From NCBI RefSeq assembly GCF_000577275.2, contig NZ_HG916855.1:186001-250000 (forward strand): 64,000 nucleotides of DNA, in the 5' to 3' direction. The notes under the pieces are model-generated. The model did no database searches. It was given only the letters and a program-made list of their open reading frames with translations, and was not told the origin of the DNA. The position numbers were made by a program, and so were the translations under genes. Numbering within the stretch: position 1 is the stretch's first letter; each line of letters begins with the position of its first letter. Below, one piece after another: positions 43,681 through 53,659 of this stretch. This DNA is from Rhizobium favelukesii. GTDB taxonomy: Bacteria; Pseudomonadota; Alphaproteobacteria; Rhizobiales; Rhizobiaceae.

Positions 43681-44358
43681 GTGGAGTCAGGCAATCGCGC
43701 TTCGGCCGTCGATGACGTCGTACGGCAAATCCGCCTTCTGATCCGCGAGCGCGGACTTGGCGTCGGTGACGTCCTGCCGAGCGAGGTCGAACTGGCCACG
43801 ATGTTCGAGTCCAGTCGGAATACGGTGCGTGAGGCCTTCCGCACGTTGAAGGCGTATGGTGTGGCTGAATCCAGGCAAAAGGTCGGCGCCGTCCTGACAG
43901 ACCAGCATCAAGACGCGATGCGCGATCTCTTTTCTTTTGCCATGGAGATTTCCGTCGATGCTTTCCGCGACATACAGGGGTATCGGCGGCTGACGGAAAT
44001 GAACCTGTTCGATGTGCTCGCTGAGCGCATTACGGAACAGGCTGTTGCCGACATGGCGGCGGTCAATGTGTCCATTCTGACAGCGCAAAACGCCGAGCGT
44101 GCCTCCGAACTCGATTTCCAGTTTCACCGCATGCTGGTGGATGGCGCGGGCAATCGCACATTGTCGGAAACCTATGGCATGCTGAAGCCGGTCATTCAGC
44201 GCTTGATGCTCGCGGGTAAATCGCAACGATTGACGCTGCAGACGGTTGTGAGCGAGCACAGCGACATTCTTCAAGCGCTGCGCGATCGCAACCGGATTGC
44301 TTTCATCTATCACATGGATCGGCATCTGAGCGCCGGTCTCGAATTCATTTCTGAATGA
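43681..44358 (+). CDS. GntR/FadR-family (FCD) regulator, probably of hexuronate genes
   Basis: A 225-residue regulator. The HTH is VRQIRLLIRERGLGVGDVLP and MFESSRNTVREAFRTLKAYG; the C-terminal FCD domain has the metal/ligand histidines in ELDFQFHRMLVDGAGN and VVSEHSDILQALRDRN. FCD members often bind sugar acids or organic acids. GTG 43681 follows GGAGG with proper spacing. It lies divergent to uxuA and 26 bases before an SDR gene, which suggests control of mannonate or related sugar-acid catabolism (compare UxuR/ExuR). Confidence 0.87.
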   Translation: MESGNRASAVDDVVRQIRLLIRERGLGVGDVLPSEVELATMFESSRNTVREAFRTLKAYGVAESRQKVGAVLTDQHQDAMRDLFSFAMEISVDAFRDIQGYRRLTEMNLFDVLAERITEQAVADMAAVNVSILTAQNAERASELDFQFHRMLVDGAGNRTLSETYGMLKPVIQRLMLAGKSQRLTLQTVVSEHSDILQALRDRNRIAFIYHMDRHLSAGLEFISE

Positions 44359-44383
44359 ATGCGGCAAGAGGTGGAGAAGACTG

Positions 44384-45169
44384 ATGGGAGAATTTGCCGG
44401 CAAGACCGCAGTTGTCACGGGCACGACCGGGATCGGACGCGCGATCGCATTGCATTTGGCGCGAGAGGGCGCCGCCGTTGCCGCCCTCGGCATCGATGAA
44501 AAGGCCAATGCTGAACTTTCCGAGATCGCTGCTGCAGACGGACTGGCCCTGCGCGTCATCCATACGGATGTCTCCATTCCCGACAGCGTGCGTGATGCCT
44601 TTGTCCAGACCATTGCTGTGTATGGAGGCCTCGATATCATCGTCAACTCGGCCGCAGTGCATCCCTATGGCAATGCCACGGACACGCCCTTCGAGACCTT
44701 CATGCGCTGCATGGCGGTAAACGTCGGCTCGATCCATCTGACGGCGGAGCATGGCGTGCCGGAAATGCGCAAGCGCGGCGGCGGCGCCATCATCAACATC
44801 TCGAGCGTGCAAGGCTTTGCCTGCCAGCCCGGCGTCTCAGCCTACGTCGCCTCGAAGGGCGCGATCCATGCGTTGACGCGCGCCATGGCGATCGACTTCG
44901 CCGCAGACAAGATACGCGTCGTATCGATCAGCCCGGGTTCGGTGCGCACGCCGATCCTGGAGCTGGCCGCGCGCACGTTCGAAGGAGCCGATGCCGATGT
45001 CGATGCCGTCTTTCGGCGTTTCGGAAAAGCGCATCCGCTTGGCCGCATTGGCGAGCCCGAAGAGGTGGCTGCGCTTGCTGCCTTCCTCGCCTCGGACAAG
45101 GCTTCCTTCATTACCGGATCGGACCACCGGATCGATGGCGGGTTGACGGCCGGTATAGGCGTGCGTTGA
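44384..45169 (+). CDS. SDR-family oxidoreductase (possible mannonate/fructuronate dehydrogenase)
   Basis: A 261-residue short-chain dehydrogenase. NAD(P) motif TGTTGIGRAIA near residue 13-22, NSAAVHPYG, the active Ser in NISSVQ and the YVASK catalytic Tyr-Lys pair, then PGSVRTP. The substrate cannot be read off. Because it follows the GntR gene and faces uxuA, a role in fructuronate-mannonate interconversion is plausible, as SDR enzymes can replace UxuB (inference). ATG 44384 has a GGTGGAGAAG upstream. Confidence 0.88.
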   Translation: MGEFAGKTAVVTGTTGIGRAIALHLAREGAAVAALGIDEKANAELSEIAAADGLALRVIHTDVSIPDSVRDAFVQTIAVYGGLDIIVNSAAVHPYGNATDTPFETFMRCMAVNVGSIHLTAEHGVPEMRKRGGGAIINISSVQGFACQPGVSAYVASKGAIHALTRAMAIDFAADKIRVVSISPGSVRTPILELAARTFEGADADVDAVFRRFGKAHPLGRIGEPEEVAALAAFLASDKASFITGSDHRIDGGLTAGIGVR

Positions 45170-45228
45170 AGCCCATTTTCAAAATCCCCTTGCCTTGGCC
45201 CCGGTCCCTAGCCGCACCCCACCAAACG

Positions 45229-45831
45229 TCAGACGAGGCCGGTGAGCAGGGCTATGCCGGCCAGCGCGGCAATGCCGCCGGCCGAACGTGCGACAACTGC
45301 GCCCCGCTGCTCGCTGACTTTGCCGATCAGATAGCCAAGGCCAATGCCGGCAAGGTGCAGTGCTGCGGTCGCAAGCATGAAACCCGCCGCATAAGCGACA
45401 CCGCCCGCAGCGGCCGGCATCTCTGAGCCGTGCGCGTGTCCATGAAAGATCGCAAACAGGCCGACGACCCCTGCCGCGATGGCGACCGGAGCCTGGATGC
45501 CCAGCGCAACGACAGCGCCCAGGACGATCACGGAAAGAGCAATTCCGGCTTCGACAAAGGGCAAGGCGATCCTCATCATACCGAGGGCGCTGCCGATAGC
45601 CATCACCGAGACGAAGGTCAAAGGAACCAGCCAAAGCGCACGGCCGCCAATCTGCCAGGCGATAAGGCCGACCAGAACCATGGCGAGCACGTGATCGAGA
45701 CCCGAAACCGGATGGCTGAAGCCGTGGAGAAAGCCAACCGTTTGTCCGACGCCTGTGTGGGCGAAGGCGAGCGACGGAGCAAGGGCGGCAGCCGCGAGCA
45801 GGACGTTAAGTTTGATGCTCTTTGAAAACAT
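45229..45831 (-). CDS. HupE/UreJ family membrane protein
   Basis: A 200-residue protein with signal-like first helix (NVLLAAAALAPSLAFA) and six more hydrophobic segments. HupE/UreJ marks: HPVSGLDHVLAMVLVGL and the histidine-rich segment AIFHGHAHGSEMP. Family members import nickel (or cobalt). Here the gene lies with copD, copC and a PCuAC gene instead of hydrogenase or urease genes, so copper or general metal transport is possible (inference). ATG 45831 is chosen to begin at the hydrophobic leader. Confidence 0.87.
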   Translation of the reverse strand: MFSKSIKLNVLLAAAALAPSLAFAHTGVGQTVGFLHGFSHPVSGLDHVLAMVLVGLIAWQIGGRALWLVPLTFVSVMAIGSALGMMRIALPFVEAGIALSVIVLGAVVALGIQAPVAIAAGVVGLFAIFHGHAHGSEMPAAAGGVAYAAGFMLATAALHLAGIGLGYLIGKVSEQRGAVVARSAGGIAALAGIALLTGLV

Positions 45832-45953
45832 GGATGCCCCCGTTTGTGTGCAATGTTGACGGCAAAAAAATGGCATGCCGGATCAGAAGGATAAAGCAAA
45901 AAATCGAGCGACACCGTCATTTGACGTAGAGCGATTTGGAAGCGTCGGGCCCC

Positions 45954-46832
45954 TCAGGTTGGCGGCATGGTGCCAAACACCGAAACCAGGCCTAGCACCG
46001 CCAAGCCCAAGACCATTTCTGCGGCAGTCGCCCATTTCAGCAACTGCAGCGATGGGCTGCTTGCGAGCCGCGGGACAAGAATGTAGCGATTGGTGATCGC
46101 AAGCGCGACCAAGACAAACACGATCAGGATCTTGATGCTGAGCAGGAACTGATAGTCGAGCCGCCAATTCAGCGGAGGCGATCCGATGATCAGGAATGTA
46201 TTGATGATGCCGGTCGCGATCACGACTGCGACGGCAACATGGCCCGCGGTCGAAAACCGCATCAGCGCTGCCCGCGCGTCATTCTGCCACCGTGCGTCGC
46301 GAAGCATCGGCAGGATGACGATGACAGGCACCAGGGCCCCGAGCCAGGCGCCACCGGACAGGAGGTGAAGGCCGTCGTTAAGGCGCTGCGGTGCCCGCAG
46401 CCAACCACTGTTCATCGCGGCATGACCACTGATCGTCAGACTGATCAACAGCAATCCGGCGATGATCGCCTGGGCGCGGTGTCTGAACGGGACTGGCGCA
46501 AGGCACGAAATTGCCAGGACAACGGTGGCACCGGCCTGGGCAATCCAGGCTCGCCCGACGTTTGTTCCTGAAAGAATGGTTCGTATCATCTCGGGCCCAA
46601 CCGCATCGCTCCAGCCTTCCCCGATCGTTGCCGCGCGCAACGGGAGCAGCGATGCGGTCGTGCCGATGACGAGAAGGAGTGCGAGGATGTACCAGTTGCG
46701 GAGCCGTCGGCTCACCTGTGCGGCCAGGTCAGCAGGCACGACCCAGCAGAGATAGGCCGATGCGCCCCATAAAAACACGGCGGCGGCATCAAACAGGAAG
46801 CGGCACAGGATGAGTGCAGCATCTGGTGTCAC
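45954..46832 (-). CDS. copD: copper resistance protein CopD family
   Basis: A 292-residue inner-membrane protein with eight hydrophobic segments. Typical parts: WIAQAGATVVLAISCL, SGHAAMNSGW with conserved His, DGLHLLSGGAWLGALVPVI with the conserved His/Trp, and RFSTAGHVAVAVVIATGI. CopD works with CopC in copper uptake or handling across the inner membrane. The start is GTG 46832, overlapping the TGA of copC as GTGA; this gives coupled translation. Confidence 0.9.
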   Translation of the reverse strand: MTPDAALILCRFLFDAAAVFLWGASAYLCWVVPADLAAQVSRRLRNWYILALLLVIGTTASLLPLRAATIGEGWSDAVGPEMIRTILSGTNVGRAWIAQAGATVVLAISCLAPVPFRHRAQAIIAGLLLISLTISGHAAMNSGWLRAPQRLNDGLHLLSGGAWLGALVPVIVILPMLRDARWQNDARAALMRFSTAGHVAVAVVIATGIINTFLIIGSPPLNWRLDYQFLLSIKILIVFVLVALAITNRYILVPRLASSPSLQLLKWATAAEMVLGLAVLGLVSVFGTMPPT

Positions 46833-47197
46833 GGCTTGACCGTGAAACCGTAAGTGCCATTGGTCTTGTGGCCGTCCGTTGAAAGGACGTGCCATTCCAC
46901 GGCGTAGGCGCCGGGGCCAAGCATTTCGGGAAGAGGGACCATCAAGGTTTTGCCTTCATCCATCAGCATCGCGTCGCCGGTTTTCACCATCGCCTTGTCC
47001 GGGCCGGTGACTTTCACGCCGGAGAACTTGATGTCGAGTTCTTCAGAGAAGTGCAGGTCGAGTTCGGCAGGGGAGGTCGCGACCGTTGCCTTGTCGGCAG
47101 GCACGTTTTTCGTCAGCTGTGCATGCGCAAGGGCCTGCCCGGCAACGCCGAGGATCGCAACGGTGGACAATGCGACAAGGCGGGAAAGTGTCGGCAT
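46829..47197 (-). CDS. copC: periplasmic copper-binding protein CopC (YobA family)
   Basis: A 122-residue exported protein: signal peptide ending AQALAHA, mature start HAQLTKNVPAD with the N-terminal His that binds Cu(II), and the C-terminal AVEWHVLSTDGHKTNGTYGF with the conserved His and Asp. It delivers or stores copper in the periplasm with CopD. It overlaps copD. ATG 47197 is the only start before the signal peptide. Confidence 0.92.
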   Translation of the reverse strand: MPTLSRLVALSTVAILGVAGQALAHAQLTKNVPADKATVATSPAELDLHFSEELDIKFSGVKVTGPDKAMVKTGDAMLMDEGKTLMVPLPEMLGPGAYAVEWHVLSTDGHKTNGTYGFTVKP

Positions 47198-47244
47198 GTT
47201 CTTACTTTCTAAATTGAGACGACGGTTTCGTAAGGGGTAGGAGC

Positions 47245-47757
47245 CTATTGCGGTTTGGGCATATCCATGCCGTCCATGTCGGAGTGGTGGTCTTTGGCAC
47301 TGGCTCCGCCAGCGTTGCCAACTTCAAATTCGACGTCGACGGAGCCCGCCTTTTCGAATGTCAGGGTCGCCTTGATCATCTCGCCCTCCTTGAAGGGCTC
47401 TGCCACTTCCATGAACATGATGTGGAAGCCGCCTGGCTTCAGCTCGACGGTTTGGCCGGCTGGAATGACGAGTCCCCCGGCGACGGGGCGCATTGTCATC
47501 ACGCCGTTGCTGACGCTCATCTGATGGACTTCCGTTTTTTCTGCCCGCTTAGAAGTGATGCTGATAAGCTTGTCGTCGGTCGAACCGGTGTTGGTGAGTT
47601 TGAGGTATCCGCCGCCGACCTTGGCGCCCGGCACCATGGCGCGTGCATGCGGGTGGCCAATTGCGATGTCTCCGGCCTTGAAGTCATGGGCATCGGCGAT
47701 TGCGGCGAACAAGCCAGCAAACAACAGGGCTGTGACGAGTCTCAAAAGCTGCTTCAT
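47245..47757 (-). CDS. periplasmic copper chaperone PCu(A)C
   Basis: A 170-residue exported protein. After a signal peptide (VTALLFAGLFAAIADA) the Cu(I) motif of the PCuAC family appears: HPHARAMVPG, then KTEVHQMSVSNGVMTMRPV and HIMFMEV (H(M)X10MX21HXM pattern). The C-terminus is rich in His, Met and Asp (HHSDMDGMDMPKPQ). Such proteins pass copper to cytochrome oxidase assembly. ATG 47757 is chosen over an upstream start. It belongs to the copper set with copC/copD. Confidence 0.9.
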   Translation of the reverse strand: MKQLLRLVTALLFAGLFAAIADAHDFKAGDIAIGHPHARAMVPGAKVGGGYLKLTNTGSTDDKLISITSKRAEKTEVHQMSVSNGVMTMRPVAGGLVIPAGQTVELKPGGFHIMFMEVAEPFKEGEMIKATLTFEKAGSVDVEFEVGNAGGASAKDHHSDMDGMDMPKPQ

Positions 47758-47915
47758 AATGGTCTCCAACAGGATAGGCTCTTAAACGGCACGAAAAACC
47801 GCGGCGTCGACGGGAGCTTCCTTGCGAAATGAAAATGCGATGTGGAAACGCTCTGCTTCGGGTTAAACGGATCCCAGAGGGGCCACCTTAACTGCAAGCA
47901 TTGCGGGATTCGCTG

Positions 47916-48320
47916 TCAAGCACATGCCCAATTGCGGGGAGGTGCCCGCGGGCCGGTATTTGGCGGGAGTGTTCGCCGCAGAGATATCTCGGTGTCGTAG
48001 ACCTGCCTGGCAAAGGTTGAGGTCCAAATAAGCTTCGTGCCAGAGTTCTGAGGAACCGGCAGCAAGACCGAGGCACCGATCCGGCAGGCCTCGCAGCCAT
48101 GCATTTGCGCCTTCTCATGCTTGTGCATCCCACCGGCTTTGCCAGCTACGCAGATCACGGGAAGCGTGCCGTCCGGCAGAACGTATTCGGCAAATTCGGC
48201 GGGGACGAGGGCGTCCTTGGCAAAGGATGGCGCTTGATGAGCGAAGCCGACAAGCAGCAGCGCGATGGCGCAGATCATGCGTGCCATCCATTGCGTGATT
48301 TTCGCTTGCCTCGCTCTCAA
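47916..48320 (-). CDS. DUF2946-like small exported protein of the copper set
   Basis: A 134-residue protein with a leader segment (ICAIALLLVGFAHQAPSFA), a His/Cys-rich middle (HKHEKAQMHGCEACRIGAS) and a C-terminal PRAPP motif. The overall pattern matches DUF2946-type proteins that accompany copper genes in rhizobia, recalled from memory. The start TTG 48320 has GGGAG upstream; ATG 48287 is an alternative. It lies first in the leftward copper group. Function unknown, metal binding likely. Confidence 0.6.
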   Translation of the reverse strand: MRARQAKITQWMARMICAIALLLVGFAHQAPSFAKDALVPAEFAEYVLPDGTLPVICVAGKAGGMHKHEKAQMHGCEACRIGASVLLPVPQNSGTKLIWTSTFARQVYDTEISLRRTLPPNTGPRAPPRNWACA

Positions 48321-48527
48321 CCGTCATTCTCCCTGACAGGACGTCAGTATGCGAGACTTCAATAAATCTCAATGCGGCAATTTGAAAGGGGCTCGCGGCG
48401 CGATCGCTGACGCTGTTGCGACGCGTGAGTGCTGCACATTGAATGAGGAGGGCAATTTGTACATTGTCTGGATGAGCGGTCGCGGCACCGACTGCGATAT
48501 TCTGGCGTCCAGCACGGAGCACGGGAC

Positions 48528-51500
48528 ATGACTGATGGGGCTTGGAATTTCTGGATCGATCGCGGAGGCACGTTCACGGATATCATTGGCCGTGCGCCAG
48601 ATGGCGGTTTGCATCCGCGAAAGCTTCTCTCCGAAAACCCGGAATCTTATCGCGATGCGGCGATCCACGGAATTCGCGGTCTGCTCGGTCTCGGGCCGGC
48701 CGACCCGATACCTTCCGATCGCATTGGCGAGATTCGCATGGGGACGACCGTTGCCACAAACGCGCTTCTGGAGCGCAAGGGCGACAGGGTTCTTTTGTTG
48801 ATCACCAAGGGGTTTCGTGACGCGCTTCGCATCGCCTACCAGGCCCGCCCTGACATTTTTGCCAAGGAGATCATTCTGCCGGAACAGTTGTACGAGCGGG
48901 TGGCGGAGGTCCATGAACGTGTTCGCGTGGATGGCTCGATCGAGGTGCCGCTCGAGACCTCCGGTGTGGAGCAGGCGATCACCAGAGCAAGAGCCGACGG
49001 GATTGATGCAGTCGCGATCGTGTTCATGCACTCCTACAAGTATCCGCAGCACGAAAAAGCGGTCGCAGACCTCTGCCGGGCGGCGGGATTCAAGCAGATT
49101 TCGGTGAGCCACGACGTATCTCCGCTGCTTAAGCTGGTCGGCCGGGGCGATACGACCGTCGTGGACGCCTATCTCTCGCCGATTTTATCTCGCTACGTTC
49201 AGCAGGTGGCCGGCGAGCTCGGGGTGGAGAGCGCCGGAAAGGCGTCGCCGCGCCTCAATTTCATGATGTCATCAGGTGGTCTAACCGCCGCACGTTTGTT
49301 CCAGGGCAAGGATGCACTGCTTTCGGGGCCGGCAGGCGGTGTGGTCGGTATGGTGGAAACTGCAAAACTCGCCGGTTTCCACAAGGTCATCGGCTTTGAC
49401 ATGGGAGGCACCTCAACCGATGTTGCCCACTATGACGGCGAATACGAACGCGCCTTCGATACCGAAGTTGCAGGGGTTCGAGTGAGGGCGCCGATGATGC
49501 GCATTCATACGGTCGCCGCCGGCGGCGGCTCCATCCTTCATTTTGAAGCCGGCCGCTTCCGCGTCGGGCCTGATTCGGCGGGGGCCAATCCGGGACCGAC
49601 CTGCTATCGTCGTGGCGGGGAATTGGCGGTGACAGACGCCAACGTCATGCTCGGCAAGCTGCAACCGGATCTGTTTCCCGCAATCTTTGGGCCAGGCCAG
49701 AACGAGCCCCTCGACGCCGATGCCGTACGCGCCAAATTCGAGGTCCTGTCGGCCCAGGCAGCCACCGGATACAGCCCGGAGAGTGTCGCAGAAGGTTTCA
49801 TAAAGATCGCGGTCGAGAATATGGCCAACGCGATCAAGAAAATCTCGGTACAGCGTGGCTATGACGTGACGGGCTACCTGCTGAACTGTTTCGGTGGTGC
49901 CGGAGGGCAACATGCCTGCCTTGTTGCCGATGCCCTCGGCATGTCAATGGTGCTCGTCCATCCCTTTTCCGGGCTGCTGTCGGCTTACGGCATGGGCTTG
50001 TCTTCGGTCTTCGCATCCCGTCAGCAAGCGTTTATCAAACCGCTGTCGGAAGAGTCGCTCTTGGAGCTTAGCCGCCTGATCGCTTCCTTGACCGCCGACG
50101 TCGGCGAGAAGCTGAAGGCACAAGGCATAGCAGCCAACAAAATCGACTTTAGACCCATCCTGGATCTCCGTTACGAGGGTACAGACACCACGCTGCCGGT
50201 CAATTTCTACCACGGCTCGATACTGGCGGCGCGGGCCGATTTCGAGCGGGCGCATAAGGCGCAGTTCGGCTTCGTCTACGACGAAAAGATGATTGTCGTC
50301 GAATCCGTTGGCGTCGAGGGGACCGATCGCTCCGCTGAAAGGCACCAAGAGGGCAACCAGGAGACCGTAGCCGGGGTTTCTCGCACCGCTGAAAATCGTC
50401 GCGTCTTTTTCGATGGCGTCTGGCGCGACACCAGCGTCTTCAAGCGTGATGATCTCCTGCCCGGTGGTCAGGCCCTCGGTCCAGCGCTCATTATCGAAGC
50501 CAATCAGACGATCGTCGTCGAACCCGGATGGCAGGCAGAGATCACCCAGAAGAACCACGTCTTGCTCCGTCGCGTTGAAAAGAAGAAAACGGCAGCAGCA
50601 GTAGGGACGCTGGCCGATCCGGTGATGCTGGAGATATTCAACAATCTGTTCATGTCGATTGCAGAACAGATGGGCCTCACGCTGCAAAACACCGCCTCAT
50701 CCGTGAACATCAAGGAACGGTTGGATTTCTCCTGTGCCGTTTTCGATCGGACCGGTGCGCTGGTCGCCAATGCACCACATATGCCGGTGCATCTGGGCTC
50801 GATGGACCGATCGGTGGAGACGATCATCAGGTTGAACGCGGGTAATATTCGCCCAGGCGACGTGTTTGCTCTGAACGCCCCTTACAACGGCGGCACGCAT
50901 CTGCCGGACATAACGGTCGTCACGCCTGTCTTCGACGACACCGGATGCGACATCCTGTTCTATGTTGCCTCCCGCGGACATCACGCCGACGTCGGAGGCA
51001 CGGCGCCGGGCTCGATGACCCCGCTTGCGACGACCGTCGATGAGGAAGGGGTGCTTTTCGACAACTTCCATCTGGTCGAACGCGGTCGCTTTCGCGAGGC
51101 CGAACTGTACGAGCTCCTCACAAATCATCCTTATCCGGCGCGCAATCCGCACCAGAACATCGCGGATCTAAAGGCGCAGATTGCCTCCAACGAGAAGGGC
51201 GTGGCGGAGTTGCGCAGAATGGTTGCTCATTTCGGTCTTTCGGTGGTCGAAGCCTATATGGGTCATGTGCAGGACAACGCGGCCGAAAGCGTGCGTCGTG
51301 TCATCGACCGCTTGCCGGATACCGCTCAATACGATTACCCGACCGACACGGGCCAGGTGATCAAGGTCAAGATCATGGTTGACCGCAAGAAGCGCCAGGC
51401 CACTGTGGATTTCAGCGGAACCTCGCAAGTGAAGATGAACAACTTCAATGCGCCGGAGCCGGTCACTCGCGCTGCAGTTCTCTACGCATTCCGAGTGATG

Positions 51501-52157
51501 GTCGAGGCCAACATTCCAATGAATGCTGGCTGCCTGAGACCGATCAACATCATCATTCCGGACGGCTGCATGCTAAAGCCGGCCTATCCGGCTGCGGTCG
51601 TAGCAGGGAATGTGGAGACATCCCAGCACGTGACCAATGCGCTCTTCGGCGCAATGGGGTCGATGGCCAATGCGCAGGGGACGATGAACAATCTGACGTT
51701 CGGCAACGCGAAATACCAATACTACGAAACGATCTGCTCGGGCTCGCCGGCGGGCCAGATGAACGACGGCCGCGGCTTTGCTGGAACGGCTGGTGTCCAC
51801 ACACACATGACGAATTCCCGCCTGACCGATCCGGAGGTGCTGGAACTGCGATTCCCAGTTCTATTGGAGGACTTTCACATCAGGGAGGGCTCCGGTGGAA
51901 AAGGCAAGTGGACCGCCGGCGACGGGACTGAGCGTACCATTCGATTTCTGGAACGGATGGAATGCGCCATCCTGTCGTCCCACCGCAACCGTCCGCCTCG
52001 GGGCCTCAATGGAGGCGGCGACGGTAGGGTTGGGGTGACAAGTGTCCGCCGGTTGGATGGTCGGATCGAAATACTAAGGGCGAGTGATCAGACAGTGCTC
52101 GAGGCGGGGGAGGCCGTCACGGTCATCACGCCGACCGCCGGCGGGGTTGGAAACTGA
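48528..52157 (+). CDS. 5-oxoprolinase / hydantoinase A+B fusion
   Basis: A 1209-residue protein of the ATP-dependent hydantoinase/oxoprolinase family with both halves in one chain. The HyuA part shows [39 protein letters not shown] and [16 protein letters not shown]. The HyuB part starts after about residue 690 ([17 protein letters not shown]), with [17 protein letters not shown] and [11 protein letters not shown]. It opens 5-oxoproline to glutamate with ATP, as in the eukaryotic OPLAH layout. The single-chain layout, close to 1,200 residues, matches the fused form. ATG 48528 follows GGAGCACGGGAC. Monocistronic, no regulator adjacent. Confidence 0.92.
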   Translation: MTDGAWNFWIDRGGTFTDIIGRAPDGGLHPRKLLSENPESYRDAAIHGIRGLLGLGPADPIPSDRIGEIRMGTTVATNALLERKGDRVLLLITKGFRDALRIAYQARPDIFAKEIILPEQLYERVAEVHERVRVDGSIEVPLETSGVEQAITRARADGIDAVAIVFMHSYKYPQHEKAVADLCRAAGFKQISVSHDVSPLLKLVGRGDTTVVDAYLSPILSRYVQQVAGELGVESAGKASPRLNFMMSSGGLTAARLFQGKDALLSGPAGGVVGMVETAKLAGFHKVIGFDMGGTSTDVAHYDGEYERAFDTEVAGVRVRAPMMRIHTVAAGGGSILHFEAGRFRVGPDSAGANPGPTCYRRGGELAVTDANVMLGKLQPDLFPAIFGPGQNEPLDADAVRAKFEVLSAQAATGYSPESVAEGFIKIAVENMANAIKKISVQRGYDVTGYLLNCFGGAGGQHACLVADALGMSMVLVHPFSGLLSAYGMGLSSVFASRQQAFIKPLSEESLLELSRLIASLTADVGEKLKAQGIAANKIDFRPILDLRYEGTDTTLPVNFYHGSILAARADFERAHKAQFGFVYDEKMIVVESVGVEGTDRSAERHQEGNQETVAGVSRTAENRRVFFDGVWRDTSVFKRDDLLPGGQALGPALIIEANQTIVVEPGWQAEITQKNHVLLRRVEKKKTAAAVGTLADPVMLEIFNNLFMSIAEQMGLTLQNTASSVNIKERLDFSCAVFDRTGALVANAPHMPVHLGSMDRSVETIIRLNAGNIRPGDVFALNAPYNGGTHLPDITVVTPVFDDTGCDILFYVASRGHHADVGGTAPGSMTPLATTVDEEGVLFDNFHLVERGRFREAELYELLTNHPYPARNPHQNIADLKAQIASNEKGVAELRRMVAHFGLSVVEAYMGHVQDNAAESVRRVIDRLPDTAQYDYPTDTGQVIKVKIMVDRKKRQATVDFSGTSQVKMNNFNAPEPVTRAAVLYAFRVMVEANIPMNAGCLRPINIIIPDGCMLKPAYPAAVVAGNVETSQHVTNALFGAMGSMANAQGTMNNLTFGNAKYQYYETICSGSPAGQMNDGRGFAGTAGVHTHMTNSRLTDPEVLELRFPVLLEDFHIREGSGGKGKWTAGDGTERTIRFLERMECAILSSHRNRPPRGLNGGGDGRVGVTSVRRLDGRIEILRASDQTVLEAGEAVTVITPTAGGVGN

Positions 52158-52159
52158 TC

Positions 52160-52690
52160 CTAGTAGCGCGTTTTCGTGGTTCGAAGCATATCAGGCGGCC
52201 TCGGCGAGCTTGTGGGTCCAGGTGTGGATGACGGGGTGACGATTGACGTCGTCGATACCGGCCATAGTGCGCTGCTTGAGCTCATGTTGGCCATGCAACC
52301 ACGAGTCCTCGATAAGGCAATCGGGTGAGAAATGGATGCTTGTCTCCCGCATCGACCATACTGTCCTCGATCGTAACGGAGGCGCCGGGGTGTCGACATC
52401 GATCCGGTTGTCGTGCTCCGCGTCATGCGAACACCGGGCGCCTTGATGTGCAAGTCGCAAGTCACCCGTTTGGCGTCGATCACCGTGTTCGGTTCGGTAA
52501 TTCCGCATGGACCCGTGTAGGGCGTAAGCTCAGTGCCCTTCGGCACGCCGGAATTGTTCGGGCCAGGAAACGAGCTAGGTCGATTGCCTGCGCGCTGCTA
52601 ACGACGGTCAGAACCGACAGGCAAAGCAAGGCATGTTTTTCACCCTTTCGACCGGTGTCAACCTTGGCCAGATTTTCGCGTCTTCCGGAT
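52160..52690 (-). pseudogene. decayed exported beta-helix-like protein gene
   Basis: Three frames read in succession: a signal peptide (KHALLCLSVLTVVSSAQAID), then after a frameshift FPGPNNSGVPKGTELTPYTG and CGITEPNTVIDAKRVTCDL, then after another shift a fragment CLIEDSWLHGQHEL. The second part resembles right-handed parallel beta-helix secreted proteins with PKGTxLTPYTGPCTI and VIDxKxVxCDL, recalled from memory. With two frameshifts it cannot make a normal product. It may be an old surface or phage-derived protein. Lies between the oxoprolinase and the polysaccharide locus. Confidence 0.55.
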
Positions 52691-52723
52691 GTCATCTGCG
52701 ATGTTCGGCGCGATGACGATGGC

Positions 52724-53659
52724 TCACCTATTCTTTGAAGGAGTTCCAGCTATGGACCGCGGGTTCCAGCGACGGCTTAGCGTCATCGCATCAGTCGCGC
52801 CGCAGGCAAGTGAAACCATGATAGCGGTTCTGTAGCCGCGGATAAGGACGAGGCCAACAAAAGCCAGTCCGCGCGACCTCCAACCGCTCAGGCGCGCTGA
52901 GCTGCAAATCCGTGTCACTTCTGCAACGGGAGAAAGAGCAACAGCGGCGGCCCGCACGATCCAGCGCAACCTCCAGCCGCGTCTGCCCTTTATACGGGCA
53001 AGATCATGGGCAGTGTGTCGCTGCCACTTTAAGGCCAATTCCGAAAAACTCTTGCGAGCGGGATGGTAGGCAATCATTTTCTCGCAATAATGCGTTCGAT
53101 AGCCTCCTCTTAAAGCTCGCTGACCCCAATCACGATCTTCGGCGATATCGATGCCCCCAAATTCACCGACCGAGGCGAAGACCTCCGCGCGCACTGCCAG
53201 GTTGCCGGTTCCCGTAAATCCCTGCTTTGCTATGTACTCCTTCATGCGATAGGCGAACACGCTTTCATAGGCTTCCAAAAGCGTCGGGTGGCTTGGATTT
53301 TCGCAACCGATCCGCACGTCTCCGCCAAGGATGGACTTCTTTGCATCAGAGGAAAACTGGTGCTCGATTTCATCTAACCACCCATCCGCGGCAATACAGT
53401 CAGCATCGATGAAAGCAAGGGTGTCTCCGGCCGCGTTTGCTACACCGAGATTGCGCGCCGGACCTGGACCGGGCACCGATTGCGACAGAAGCTTGACATT
53501 TGGAAAGGACGCGCAAACCTCCACGGGCATCTGTTTCGACCCGTTATCCACCACGATTATCTCCACCGAGAGCCTCGGGTTAACCTCGCGTGTCAGCGAA
53601 GCCAAGCACCTTCGGAGCATTTCGGGCTGGTCAAGATGCGGGATAATGACGCTTATCAT
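52724..53659 (-). CDS. glycosyltransferase family 2
   Basis: A 311-residue GT-A glycosyltransferase: VIIPHLDQPEMLRRCLASL at the start, EIIVVDNGSKQM, PGPGPARNLGVANAAGDTLA and AFIDADCIAADGWL with the DxD-type acidic pair, and a later ED in DIAEDRDWGQRAL. It transfers a sugar to a lipid-linked or glycan acceptor in the polysaccharide pathway. It overlaps the GT4 gene upstream by 29 bases; both face left, away from the rest of the locus. Confidence 0.87.
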   Translation of the reverse strand: MISVIIPHLDQPEMLRRCLASLTREVNPRLSVEIIVVDNGSKQMPVEVCASFPNVKLLSQSVPGPGPARNLGVANAAGDTLAFIDADCIAADGWLDEIEHQFSSDAKKSILGGDVRIGCENPSHPTLLEAYESVFAYRMKEYIAKQGFTGTGNLAVRAEVFASVGEFGGIDIAEDRDWGQRALRGGYRTHYCEKMIAYHPARKSFSELALKWQRHTAHDLARIKGRRGWRLRWIVRAAAVALSPVAEVTRICSSARLSGWRSRGLAFVGLVLIRGYRTAIMVSLACGATDAMTLSRRWNPRSIAGTPSKNR

